Assembly: GCA_011523705.1 (NCBI GenBank)
Contig: WTGC01000049.1
Span: 1 to 40,457 of the forward strand
Reading direction: 5' to 3'
Length of the DNA: 40,457 nucleotides
DNA from: Chloroflexota bacterium
GTDB taxonomy: Bacteria > Chloroflexota > Anaerolineae > Aggregatilineales > Phototrophicaceae
The notes below the pieces were generated by a model that saw nothing but the letters and a program-made list of their open reading frames with translations, ran no database searches and was not told the origin of the DNA. Below, piece by piece: positions 24,609 through 32,769 of this stretch. Position numbers and translations under genes: made by a program. Within the stretch, counting starts at the first letter, position 1. Every line of letters begins with the position of its first letter.

Positions 24609-25169
24609 TTGAAGGGACGTGCGGCGATAGCGAGTTCACCTTACAGGATCAACGGAAATATACGCGGCGTGCGCGAAGTTCGGTTGATCGACGACAGCAA
24701 TACCAATATCGGCGTAGTTAGTATCCACTATGCCCAGGAGCGCGCCGATGATGTCGGTTTGGATTTAGTGGAGGTCGCGCCCAATGCCGAGCCGCCCGTC
24801 TGCCGGATCATGGACTATGGAAAATTCCAGTACGAGCAGCGGCGCAAGGAACGCAAATCAAAGAAGAATCAAGTCAAGGTGACGGTCAAGGAGATACAGC
24901 TTCGCCCCAAGACCGACGAGTACCACCTGCGCTTTGACATTAAGCGGGCGGAGAAGTGGCTGCTCGAAGGCAAGAAAGTCAAGTTCCGCGTGCGCTTTCG
25001 CGGGCGTGAGATCACGCACCAGCACATTGGGCGGGACCGCTTGAGCAAAATTGAGGATGAGTTGAAAGACGTCGGCGTCGTCGAGCAGCGCCCGAACATG
25101 GAGGGGCGCGACATGCTCATGATTTTGGCGCCGCACAAGGACATCAGACAAGGTTCGGAGAAGCAATAG
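24609..25169 (+). CDS. infC: Translation initiation factor IF-3
   Basis: IF-3 binds the 30S subunit, checks the start codon and blocks premature 50S joining. The two-domain protein is clear: N-domain [17 protein letters not shown] and [20 protein letters not shown], then [15 protein letters not shown], a Lys-rich linker, and a C-domain with [19 protein letters not shown] and [15 protein letters not shown]. No ATG or GTG is available. TTG at 24609 has no Shine-Dalgarno sequence. ATA at 24627 lies 10 bases after AAGGG and would begin at ASSPYRIN. infC is known to use rare starts (AUU in E. coli), so ATA is a real option. The stop overlaps the rpmI GTG. Confidence 0.95.
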   Translation: MKGRAAIASSPYRINGNIRGVREVRLIDDSNTNIGVVSIHYAQERADDVGLDLVEVAPNAEPPVCRIMDYGKFQYEQRRKERKSKKNQVKVTVKEIQLRPKTDEYHLRFDIKRAEKWLLEGKKVKFRVRFRGREITHQHIGRDRLSKIEDELKDVGVVEQRPNMEGRDMLMILAPHKDIRQGSEKQ

Positions 25170-25420
25170 TGCCACGCAAGAAGAAGACGACCAAGTACAA
25201 GCTGAAGACGCATAAGGCGACCGCCAAGCGCTTCCGCATGACGGCGACGGGCAAGATCGTACGCACCAAGGGCGGCAAGAGCCACCTGCGCCGGCGTTCG
25301 GCCAAGCGGGTCAAACGCCAATGGGACAAGACCATGGAAGTCGGTGAAAAGGCGACGCAGCGCCGGATTCGCCGGCTGGCGCCTTATCTGGGCAAATACA
25401 AGGCAAACCCGCCGGCATAG
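25169..25420 (+). CDS. rpmI: 50S ribosomal protein L35
   Basis: L35 is a small basic protein of the large subunit. The 83-residue product begins [20 protein letters not shown] and carries [19 protein letters not shown] and [13 protein letters not shown], the standard L35 pattern. The C-terminus is about 15-18 residues longer than the usual 65-residue protein. The start is GTG at 25169, sharing a base with the infC stop TAG, with GGAG upstream. The infC-rpmI-rplT order is the universal arrangement. Confidence 0.95.
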   Translation: MPRKKKTTKYKLKTHKATAKRFRMTATGKIVRTKGGKSHLRRRSAKRVKRQWDKTMEVGEKATQRRIRRLAPYLGKYKANPPA

Positions 25421-25447
25421 GCGCATAACTCTTTCGCAAGGCATAAG

Positions 25448-25467
25448 CCCGGCGCTCAATTGCCGGG
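25448..25467 (+). promoter_or_regulatory. Hairpin between rpmI and rplT
   Basis: CCCGGC (25448-25453), loop GCTCAATT, GCCGGG (25462-25467), then TCTTTC. It could be a weak attenuator, a processing site or an L20-binding element. The short mixed pyrimidine run makes a full terminator unlikely. Confidence 0.4.
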
Positions 25468-25490
25468 TCTTTCATGTACGGAGAAGACGC

Positions 25491-25844
25491 ATGGCAAGAA
25501 CAAGAACCGGTATCGTCAGACGCCGGCGGCACAAGAAAGTCCTGAAATTCACCAAGGGGCAGTGGGGCACGCGCAGCAAGAACTTCAAACGCGCCAACGA
25601 GGCGATGATGCGCAGCCTGTGGTATGCCTACCGCGACCGCCGTCAGCGCCGCCGTCAATTGCGCCGGCTTTGGATCCAGAGGATAAACGCCGCCGCGCGC
25701 CTCAATGGCATGAAGTACAGCCAATTGATCCATGGCTTGAAGCGCGCCGGCGTCGAACTGGATCGCAAGAGCCTGGCGGGTCTCGCCATTCAGGATGCGG
25801 AGACTTTCGGCAAGATTGTCGACGTCGCCAAGCAAAGCCTCTAA
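25491..25844 (+). CDS. rplT: 50S ribosomal protein L20
   Basis: L20 is an early-assembly 23S rRNA-binding protein and, in several bacteria, represses its own operon. The 117-residue product starts at ATG 25491 with GGAG seven bases upstream. It shows [58 protein letters not shown] and the globular C-domain [20 protein letters not shown]. Length and sequence are typical. The frame is open upstream to 25344 only as a shadow of rpmI. A terminator follows 26 bases after the stop. Confidence 0.97.
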   Translation: MARTRTGIVRRRRHKKVLKFTKGQWGTRSKNFKRANEAMMRSLWYAYRDRRQRRRQLRRLWIQRINAAARLNGMKYSQLIHGLKRAGVELDRKSLAGLAIQDAETFGKIVDVAKQSL

Positions 25845-25870
25845 TCCGCAGCGGCATCATCTCTATCGAG

Positions 25871-25899
25871 AAGGGTCCAGCGACAGACCCTTTTTCGTT
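25871..25899 (+). terminator. Rho-independent terminator after rplT
   Basis: AAGGGTC (25871-25877), loop CAGCGACA, GACCCTT (25886-25892), followed by TTTCGTTTT. A perfect 7-bp stem with a U-rich tail ends the infC operon just before the methyltransferase gene. Confidence 0.88.
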
Positions 25900-25912
25900 T
25901 TCTTGGACTTGC

Positions 25913-26695
25913 ATGAATGTCATCAGCAGCAGGCAAAACAAGCGCGTCCGCTACATCAAGTCACTACAGACCAAGCCACGGTTCCGCCGCAGCGAGCGAA
26001 AACTGATCCTCGAAGGCGACCGACTCATCGCCGACGCCCTGGCAAGCCGCGGCAAGCCGGACATCGCACTTTATGCGCCGGGACGCGCCGACTATGAGGT
26101 CATCGCTAAATTGCAGGAGCGCAACTGCGCGCTGCAGCCTGTAAGCGAGGATGTGCTGCAGCATGTCAGCGATACCCAGCAGGCGCCGGGCATCCTGGCC
26201 GCCTTTCAACTGCCCCGTCCGCCGCTGCCAAGGCGAGCCGAGCGCGTGCTGATTCTGGACGCGGTCCGCGAGCCGGGCAACTTGGGCGCGATCTTGCGAA
26301 CGGCGGGCGCGGCCGGCGTCGATCTGGCGATTCTGGCGCCGGGCTGCGTCGACCCCTACAATTCGAAAGCGGTCCGAGCCGGCATGGGCGCGCATTTTCG
26401 CCTGCCGATTGTCGAGTCAAACTGGAATGAAATTGGCGCCTTTTGCCGGGATTTGAGCGTCTATGTGGCGATGCCGGACGCATCGACGCGACACACCGAG
26501 GTGAACTGGCTCGAGAGCTGGGCGCTCATTCTCGGGGGCGAAGCGCAGGGCATCAGCAAGAGCGCGCTAAATCTGGCGCGCGGACAAATCTCGATTCCCA
26601 TGATGGGCGCGACGGAGTCGCTCAATGTCGCCAGCGCCGCCGCCGTCATTCTATTCGAGGCGCAACGACAGCGTCTGGCATCGGCGAGTCGGTAA
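25913..26695 (+). CDS. TrmH/SpoU-family RNA 2'-O-methyltransferase
   Basis: SPOUT enzymes of this family methylate ribose 2'-OH in rRNA or tRNA with S-adenosylmethionine. From the ATG at 25913 (MNVISSRQNKRVRYIKSLQ) the protein has 260 residues. It has an N-terminal RNA-binding substrate domain (FRRSERKLILEGDRLIADAL) and the C-terminal SpoU knot: VREPGNLGAILRTAGAAGVD (motif 1), ALILGGEAQGIS (motif 2), and ISIPMMGATESLNVASAAAV (motif 3, with the cofactor-binding Asn). The frame is open much further upstream, over rplT, but that part is a shadow. The exact RNA target cannot be told from sequence. It follows the infC-operon terminator closely, so its promoter may lie within or around that hairpin. 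Confidence 0.9.
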   Translation: MNVISSRQNKRVRYIKSLQTKPRFRRSERKLILEGDRLIADALASRGKPDIALYAPGRADYEVIAKLQERNCALQPVSEDVLQHVSDTQQAPGILAAFQLPRPPLPRRAERVLILDAVREPGNLGAILRTAGAAGVDLAILAPGCVDPYNSKAVRAGMGAHFRLPIVESNWNEIGAFCRDLSVYVAMPDASTRHTEVNWLESWALILGGEAQGISKSALNLARGQISIPMMGATESLNVASAAAVILFEAQRQRLASASR

Positions 26696-26786
26696 GATTC
26701 CAGCAAAACAGCCACTCTTCATTTTGTAGGGCGCTGCGGTAGACTAGCGCGGCAGAGAGAGCCACAGCGGGCGGGAGAACAGTTTC

Positions 26787-28184
26787 ATGGCAAAAGAATA
26801 CGATGTCGTCGTTCTTGGGGCTGGTCCCGGCGGATATGTCGGCGCCATCCGCGCCAGCCAACTTGGGCTGTCGACCGCAATCGTCGAGAAGAAGTACTGG
26901 GGCGGCGTCTGCCTAAATGTCGGCTGCATCCCTTCCAAGGCGCTGCTGCGCAATGCGGAGCTGGCATATATCTTGAACAACGAAGCGAAGACCTTCGGCA
27001 TAAACGGCGATTTCACGCTTGATTACGGGGCAGCATATAAACGCAGCCGCCGCGTCGCCAATGGCTTGACCAAGGGCGTGCAATTCCTGATGCGGAAGAA
27101 CAAGATCGAGTCCTTTGAAGGCTGGGCGACCATTGAAGACGCGAACAGCCTGCGCGTCGCACTCAACAGCGGCGTGCAGGAAGAGTTGCGTTTCAAGCAC
27201 CTGATCATCGCGACGGGCGCGTCGACGAAGCTTCTTCCCGGAACAGCGCTGAGCAAACGGGTGGTGACATACGAAGAACAAATCATGGAAGACAAATTGC
27301 CGGCCAGCGTCATCATCGCCGGCGCCGGCGCGGTCGGTGTGGAATTCGCCTACATCATGCGCAATTATGGCGTGGACGTGACGATGGTTGAATTCCTCGA
27401 TCGCATCCTCCCGCTCGAGGATCCCGAAATCAGCGCTGAACTGGCGAAAGCCTTCAAGAAGCTCGGCATCCAGATGATGACGGGCGCGCGCGTCGATTCC
27501 ATTGAAGAAAGCGGCGACGGCGTTTCGGTCGTGGTGACGCCAGCCAATGGCGCGCCGGAGACGCTGCGGGCGGAGCGCGTCTTGCAGGCGATCGGCTTCC
27601 AGCCGCGCGTTGAGGGCTACGGGTTGGAGAACCTGGGCGTGGAACTCAATGAAGCCGGGGGCATCGAGGTCAACGACAAAATGCAGACAAATGTCTCGAA
27701 CATATACGCCATCGGCGATGTGACCGCCAAGCTGATGCTGGCGCATGTCGCCGAGACCATGGGGGTGGTCGCGGCTGAGAATATCGCCGGCGCGCCCACG
27801 ATCTCGCTTGATTTTGATATGATGCCGCGCGCGACTTACTGTCAGCCGCAGGTCGCCAGCTTCGGCTATACCGAGGAAGGGGCGACAGCGCGCGGTTACG
27901 ATATCAATGTGGCCAAGTTCCCCTTCCAGGCAAATGGCAAAGCCAGAGGCATGGGCGATGCGGCCGGCTTCGTCAAGCTGATTAGCGATGCGAAATACGG
28001 CGAGATCCTGGGCGCCCACATGATCGGTCCTGATGTTACCGAGCTGTTGCCGGAACTGACATTGGCGCGCGCGGCCGAGTTAACGCCGGCCGAAATCGCC
28101 CGCAACGTTCACGCCCACCCCACGCTGAGCGAGGCGCTAAAGGAGGCGGCGCACGGCTTGGAGGGGCGCTTCCTCAATATCTAA
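26787..28184 (+). CDS. lpdA: Dihydrolipoyl dehydrogenase (E3)
   Basis: E3 reoxidises the dihydrolipoyl arm of 2-oxoacid dehydrogenase complexes or the glycine cleavage system, passing electrons to NAD+. The 465-residue flavoprotein has the FAD motif GAGPGG (11-16), the redox disulfide [16 protein letters not shown] (C42, C47), the NAD motif [15 protein letters not shown], the second FAD motif [16 protein letters not shown], and the C-terminal His-Glu pair in HAHPTLSEA (H444, E449). GGGAG precedes the ATG. No E1, E2 or gcv genes lie nearby, so the complex it serves is not shown. Confidence 0.94.
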   Translation: MAKEYDVVVLGAGPGGYVGAIRASQLGLSTAIVEKKYWGGVCLNVGCIPSKALLRNAELAYILNNEAKTFGINGDFTLDYGAAYKRSRRVANGLTKGVQFLMRKNKIESFEGWATIEDANSLRVALNSGVQEELRFKHLIIATGASTKLLPGTALSKRVVTYEEQIMEDKLPASVIIAGAGAVGVEFAYIMRNYGVDVTMVEFLDRILPLEDPEISAELAKAFKKLGIQMMTGARVDSIEESGDGVSVVVTPANGAPETLRAERVLQAIGFQPRVEGYGLENLGVELNEAGGIEVNDKMQTNVSNIYAIGDVTAKLMLAHVAETMGVVAAENIAGAPTISLDFDMMPRATYCQPQVASFGYTEEGATARGYDINVAKFPFQANGKARGMGDAAGFVKLISDAKYGEILGAHMIGPDVTELLPELTLARAAELTPAEIARNVHAHPTLSEALKEAAHGLEGRFLNI

Positions 28185-28237
28185 GCGCTTCCATGCCTGT
28201 CCAACTGCGCAGCGCAATTCAAGACCGTTTTGAATGA

Positions 28238-30202
28238 CTAGGCTTCAATCTTGAATTGCATAATGGGATGAATCTTGGCGCTTAAGCTGCTGATGAGGTC
28301 GGCGCCGCCAACTTTCTCCTTGCTGTAGCGATCGTAGAGGATGACCACGGCGCGATATGCGCCCGGGCTCAGTCCCGCTGTTGACAGCTCCGCTACGTAC
28401 CATTTGAGAATATTGTCGCTTAAATGTCTGTCTGTCTGGCGGACGTTCGCGCCTTCGCTATTGAGCAGCTGGATTGACACATTGAATTGTTCAAGCTGCG
28501 CCTCGTCTGCGACTTCCCAACCGGTCACAATGCGTATGGACTCGACCTCCTCATTGTAATCGCCGAATCTGTCGACGATTTTGATTCCGTTTTCGTATGC
28601 AATCGCCTGGTGTTCACGGTCGCAAGACAACGACTGATATACATAGCGCTGAACGAAGACAGTTTCTCGATCCACCATGACTTCGCATTGGGCATAATCA
28701 GCCTGAATCGCCGCAAGCACGTCGTTAAAGATAACAGGCTTGTCACGCGGATTGTAAGCGAAGATCAAAAAGGGATTATTGTCCAATCGATCTACGATGT
28801 TCTGACCCAGCTCTTCGCCGCGCAGGCGCGCATTGACAAAGCCGCCATCGATGCCGAGCCCAACCTGGGTGTAATAATCGGCTGTGGTCCATCCGTGCTT
28901 CAGCCCCCAGTTGATCATCGGCGACGGCGCGAAACCAATCACATAATCCTGCTCGCGGGTTGCGCCGCGCAGCGCATCGGAGAATTGTTGCAGCGGCGGG
29001 TGCTCCATGCGCAAAGTATGGTGGCCGCCGTAGGTCCAGCGCTCGGCCAACTGATCGATGCGATACCCGCCGGCCATCCAGACTAGCATGAACAATAGGG
29101 CAATGACGCGCCAACGACCAATCGAAAGCAGCAAATGCGCCACGACGATGACAAAGAAGGGCATCGCGAGCAGGAAGTAGCGCATCCGGTTGATGCCAAT
29201 GACCTGAAATACGCCATTCAGCAGGAACAAGGTGAGCATCATGCCGGCGAAAATCGACAGGAGGCGAAGGAATGCCCGCTGTCGCCGGGACTTCAATCCA
29301 TATCCAAGAAGAAACATAATTGGCAGCCAAAGGACTATCAGGTCGTTGACCAGAATGTGAGCCACGCTCAAGGCCAGTTCGGGTGTCGTCAAGGCATTTG
29401 ACAAAGTATTGACACTGGTGGTCACACCGAAGAATCCGCGGGAAAACACGGTGATATAGGGCAAAAATGTAAGCAGCGCCAAGAGCCAGCCGGCGACAAT
29501 CGCGAGCCACCGGCGCGATCTCGGCGGAAAAACGAGATGCTGCATCATGAGCCCGGCAAGGAAATACAGCGAGAAGACATGGGTATAAATGACGGCGATC
29601 GCCGACGCTACAAAGAGAAGCCAAGACCGCCAGCTCACGCGACGAACATCGCTAAGACGCCAGTAGACCCAGCAATGGAGCACTGCCAGCAGCAGCAGCA
29701 AGGTGTACATGCGAACTTCATGGAAATACAAGCTGACGAAGCCGTTCGTGCTAAGCAGGATAGCGGCCAGCAGAGCCACCCGCTGCCTAAAGACTTCGAC
29801 CGTGAACCTGTATATTGCCGCTATGAGCAGCGCGCCGAAAAGCAGGGAAAGATAGCGCACTGGCAGCTGTGTCCAACCAACCAGCTGCGCCCATTGCGAG
29901 CCCAAAACGAAGTACAGGGGAACATGATCCGGGCTGTAGGTTCTTAGGGAATTGACGACATCAGGCGGGCTGTAGGGCGGATTGAAGGCGCCCATATTCC
30001 CCAGCGAGAACATCTCGTCCAGCCAGACGATGTCAGAGTTCAGGCTCATCGCGCCGAAGGCAAAAGCAGCGAGCAAGACCAGCGTCATCGCGGCCAAGTA
30101 TTGTGGATGCCCGACTTTGCGCGCGCGTGATTCGCCCGCCAAATCGCCGTTTGGAGTCGTCTTGAATTGATCTCTCTCCAAGAGAGATATGATTCGAACC
30201 AT
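28238..30202 (-). CDS. GT-C family membrane glycosyltransferase (GT39-like), paralogue A
   Basis: A 654-residue polytopic protein when started at ATG 30202; the frame is open to 30376 but would overlap the neighbouring gene. It has a first membrane span, then the external DE motif IVWLDEMFSLGNMG, about ten further hydrophobic segments, and FHEVRMYTLLLLL in an early loop. This is the GT-C layout of enzymes that use polyprenyl-phosphate sugars. From about residue 500 comes a soluble domain with NGIKIVDRFGDY, GWEVADEAQLEQFNVSIQLL and ILKWYVAELSTAGLSPGAYR, nearly repeated in the next gene. The acceptor is unknown. It follows paralogue B by only eight bases, so the two are probably cotranscribed. 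Confidence 0.8.
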   Translation of the reverse strand: MVRIISLLERDQFKTTPNGDLAGESRARKVGHPQYLAAMTLVLLAAFAFGAMSLNSDIVWLDEMFSLGNMGAFNPPYSPPDVVNSLRTYSPDHVPLYFVLGSQWAQLVGWTQLPVRYLSLLFGALLIAAIYRFTVEVFRQRVALLAAILLSTNGFVSLYFHEVRMYTLLLLLAVLHCWVYWRLSDVRRVSWRSWLLFVASAIAVIYTHVFSLYFLAGLMMQHLVFPPRSRRWLAIVAGWLLALLTFLPYITVFSRGFFGVTTSVNTLSNALTTPELALSVAHILVNDLIVLWLPIMFLLGYGLKSRRQRAFLRLLSIFAGMMLTLFLLNGVFQVIGINRMRYFLLAMPFFVIVVAHLLLSIGRWRVIALLFMLVWMAGGYRIDQLAERWTYGGHHTLRMEHPPLQQFSDALRGATREQDYVIGFAPSPMINWGLKHGWTTADYYTQVGLGIDGGFVNARLRGEELGQNIVDRLDNNPFLIFAYNPRDKPVIFNDVLAAIQADYAQCEVMVDRETVFVQRYVYQSLSCDREHQAIAYENGIKIVDRFGDYNEEVESIRIVTGWEVADEAQLEQFNVSIQLLNSEGANVRQTDRHLSDNILKWYVAELSTAGLSPGAYRAVVILYDRYSKEKVGGADLISSLSAKIHPIMQFKIEA

Positions 30203-30210
30203 GATTCTCG

Positions 30211-32097
30211 CTAGCGCGGGACGCTGAACTCCAGAATGGGAAGAATATTGCCCGTTTCTCCCGTCGACTGATCGACGCCCGCGACCTTCGCCTTGCTTTG
30301 GCGGTCGTACAATATAACGACTACTCGATACGTGCCGGCTGACAAACCGGCAGTTGAAATCTCCGCCACATACCACTTGAGTACATTGTCATGCAAATGC
30401 CGGTCAGGCGCTTGCCCGACTTTCTGCCAATCGGGCGTGATGATCTGAATGGAGACATTGTATTGGTCCAGCTGTGCCTCATCGGCGACTTCCCAGCCGC
30501 TTACCACACGGACGGACTCGCGCGCCGCGTCATAGCCGCCGAACTTGTCCACAATCTTGATGCCGTTATCGTAGTGGATCGGTTGATAGCCGCGGTCGCA
30601 GGCTAGGGACTTGTCTACGAATCGTCTCACGAACAAATCGTCCTGCCTCACCAGGACTGCGCAGGCGGCGTACTCCGCTTCAATGACCGCGGCCACTTGT
30701 TCATATAACGGCAACCTGTCATCCGGTTCGTAGGCAAATAGCAGATACGGATGGCCGCCCAACTGCTCGTCTATGTTCAGCCGCGAATCGCTGTCGGGTG
30801 ACGGGTCTACAAAAAAGGTGTGGTCCAGATTCAGGATGGCGCCGAAATAATAGTCGGCGATGCTCTTGCCATGCCGCAGGGGCCAGTCAACGAACTTGGA
30901 CCGGCTGAAGCCGACGACCAGGTCCTGCTCATTCCGCCTCTGCTGCAAGGAGTCGGCAAATCGGTATAAGGGCGGTATGTCAGCGAAGAGCGTATTCCGG
31001 CCGGAATACCCCCAACTGTCGCCCAAGCCATGTATATGCAGCCCGCCCGCGATCCAAAGGAGCAAGACGGACCCGGCAACCACGCGAGCACGACCGCGCT
31101 GCCAAAGCACATAAGCGCAGAGAATGGCAAAGAAGGGCATGGCGGCCAAGAAGAAGCGAAAGCGAAGTCGATCGATTAAAGGGAAAAACTCGTTGAATAT
31201 CATCAATGACATAATGATGCCAGCGCCGACTACCAGAATTCGCAGAATCTGAGGATCACGCCCTTTCCTAAAGGCGAGAAACGCCAGCGCTACGAAAGGC
31301 AGCCATAGAATCTCAAGCCCGTTAACCATGATATGCGCCAGTTCGATGGCCAGCTGCGGCGCGCTCAGGGCGCTCTCTTGCAGCGAAGCGATGGTGCGTT
31401 CCGCCATTGCCCCGCGAAGATAGCCCGGCGCATAAGGCAGGAAAGCCATGCCACTGATGATCCAGGCGAGCAAGATGCTGCGCCAGCGCCTGATTCGGCG
31501 CGCGAAGATCAAGTGGTGGAGGCCGAATCCAACAAAAACAAAGACGGAGAAAACGTGCGTATAGAGTTGGGCGATCGCGGTCAATATAAAAAGCAGCCAC
31601 TCCTGCCATGTGGCCGTGGCTTTGGCGCTCAGCCGCCAATAGAGCCAGGCATGGACGAGCAGCAGCAGCAGCAGCAGCGTATACATGCGGATCTCATGGA
31701 AGTACATCAGGATGAAGCCGCTCGTCGCCACGAGCGCGGCCGCCAGGACCGCGGTTGAGCGATTGAGCGCATCCGCCGCGAAGCGATAGGTCCAGGCGAC
31801 GAACAAGATGCCGAAAAGCAGAGACAGGTAACGCATCGGCAGCTGTGACCAGCCGACAAAACGCGCCCACTGCGCCCCGAGGAAAAAATAGAGCGGCACA
31901 TGATTTTGACTGTGCTCGGTCAAGGAATCAACGACCTCGGGCAGGCTGTATGGCTGCGCGAAGACGCCCATATTGGACAGAGAATAGAGCTCGTCCAACC
32001 AGAGATTGTCCGCGTTGAGTTTTTGCGCGCCCATGGCAAAGCCGATAAGCAGCAGGCCAAGCATCATGCCGAGATACAGCCGGCCGAGACGGTTCAT
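30211..32097 (-). CDS. GT-C family membrane glycosyltransferase (GT39-like), paralogue B
   Basis: This 628-residue protein starts at ATG 32097, which overlaps the stop of the upstream GNAT gene (ATGA). The in-frame ATG at 32157 lies inside that gene. It repeats the layout of paralogue A: NLWLDELYSLSNMG, HVPLYFFLGAQWARFVGWSQ, LPMRYLSLLFG, FHEIRMYTLLLLLLL, multiple spans, and a soluble C-terminal domain with NGIKIVDKFGGY, GWEVADEAQLDQYNVSIQII and VLKWYVAEISTAGLSAGTYR. The C-terminal domains look more alike than the membrane parts, suggesting a shared ligand. Substrates are unknown; protein or cell-surface glycan glycosylation is plausible. Confidence 0.8.
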   Translation of the reverse strand: MNRLGRLYLGMMLGLLLIGFAMGAQKLNADNLWLDELYSLSNMGVFAQPYSLPEVVDSLTEHSQNHVPLYFFLGAQWARFVGWSQLPMRYLSLLFGILFVAWTYRFAADALNRSTAVLAAALVATSGFILMYFHEIRMYTLLLLLLLVHAWLYWRLSAKATATWQEWLLFILTAIAQLYTHVFSVFVFVGFGLHHLIFARRIRRWRSILLAWIISGMAFLPYAPGYLRGAMAERTIASLQESALSAPQLAIELAHIMVNGLEILWLPFVALAFLAFRKGRDPQILRILVVGAGIIMSLMIFNEFFPLIDRLRFRFFLAAMPFFAILCAYVLWQRGRARVVAGSVLLLWIAGGLHIHGLGDSWGYSGRNTLFADIPPLYRFADSLQQRRNEQDLVVGFSRSKFVDWPLRHGKSIADYYFGAILNLDHTFFVDPSPDSDSRLNIDEQLGGHPYLLFAYEPDDRLPLYEQVAAVIEAEYAACAVLVRQDDLFVRRFVDKSLACDRGYQPIHYDNGIKIVDKFGGYDAARESVRVVSGWEVADEAQLDQYNVSIQIITPDWQKVGQAPDRHLHDNVLKWYVAEISTAGLSAGTYRVVVILYDRQSKAKVAGVDQSTGETGNILPILEFSVPR

Positions 32098-32681
32098 GCG
32101 CGGTCCGCCGCCTTTTGCCGCGCGCGATACTCGGGCGCCAGCAAGCCAAACTGCCAAAGGCTTTGGAAGGCGCCGCGCTTGAAGACGCGCTCGCGCCAGA
32201 CGCCCTCGAGCGTGAATCCAACTTTTCGGAGCAGCGCGGCCGAGGCGGCATTGCCCTCGACCACATCGGCTTCCAGGCGATGAACGCCCAGCCGGTCAAA
32301 GCAGAATTGCAGCACGGCTTGCGTCGCCTCTGTCATGATGCCCCGACGCCAGTAGTCCGAGTGCAATTCGTAGCCGATTTCGGCGCGGCGGTGACGCCGT
32401 TGGTACAAGTGAAAACCACAGGATCCAATCATGCGATCCGCCGGCTTGAGCGCAATCGCCCAGCGGATCCCGGACTTCTCGCAGGTAATTCGTTCCGCCC
32501 AGTCGATGATCTCGCGAACGACCTCGTCCTGCGGCGCGCCGTCGAAGTCAATGAGATAATCGAGCACGCCCGCGCTATGCCAGACCGCCAGCCAATCGTC
32601 ATGATCGGCTCTGCTGATCGGCCGCAAGCGCAGCCGCTCCGTATCCAGCGTCGGCACATCGGTGAAATCAAACGTAGTCAA
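32094..32681 (-). CDS. GNAT acetyltransferase, RimJ/RimL type
   Basis: A 195-residue GNAT protein if started at TTG 32681, which has a strong GGAGG five bases upstream. The frame is open to ATG 32846, but that stretch overlaps the upstream oxidoreductase gene and does not look like the family. Visible features are TERLRLRPISRADHDDW near the start, IRWAIALKPADRMIGSCGFH, RRAEIGYELHSDYWRRGIMT with the acetyl-CoA loop, HRLEADVVEGNAASAALLRK and VGFTLEGVWRE. These match N-terminal-type acetyltransferases that act on ribosomal proteins, antibiotics or other amines. The target is unknown. It is coupled to the glycosyltransferase downstream by an ATGA overlap. Confidence 0.85.
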   Translation of the reverse strand: MTTFDFTDVPTLDTERLRLRPISRADHDDWLAVWHSAGVLDYLIDFDGAPQDEVVREIIDWAERITCEKSGIRWAIALKPADRMIGSCGFHLYQRRHRRAEIGYELHSDYWRRGIMTEATQAVLQFCFDRLGVHRLEADVVEGNAASAALLRKVGFTLEGVWRERVFKRGAFQSLWQFGLLAPEYRARQKAADRA

Positions 32682-32769
32682 GTTAGCCTCCGCGGCCGCA
32701 TTGGGGCAAAACGCGCGCGCAGCGAAATAAACCGCGCCGAAGGATACCACGAGCTCGGCTTCACTTATT

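Noticed and set aside
26913..28019. 368-residue minus-strand open frame
   Set aside because: It is antisense to lpdA and has shadow-like composition with no domain.
28217..28235. Terminator between lpdA and the glycosyltransferase
   Set aside because: ATTCAA/TTGAAT pairs weakly and no T tract follows on either strand.
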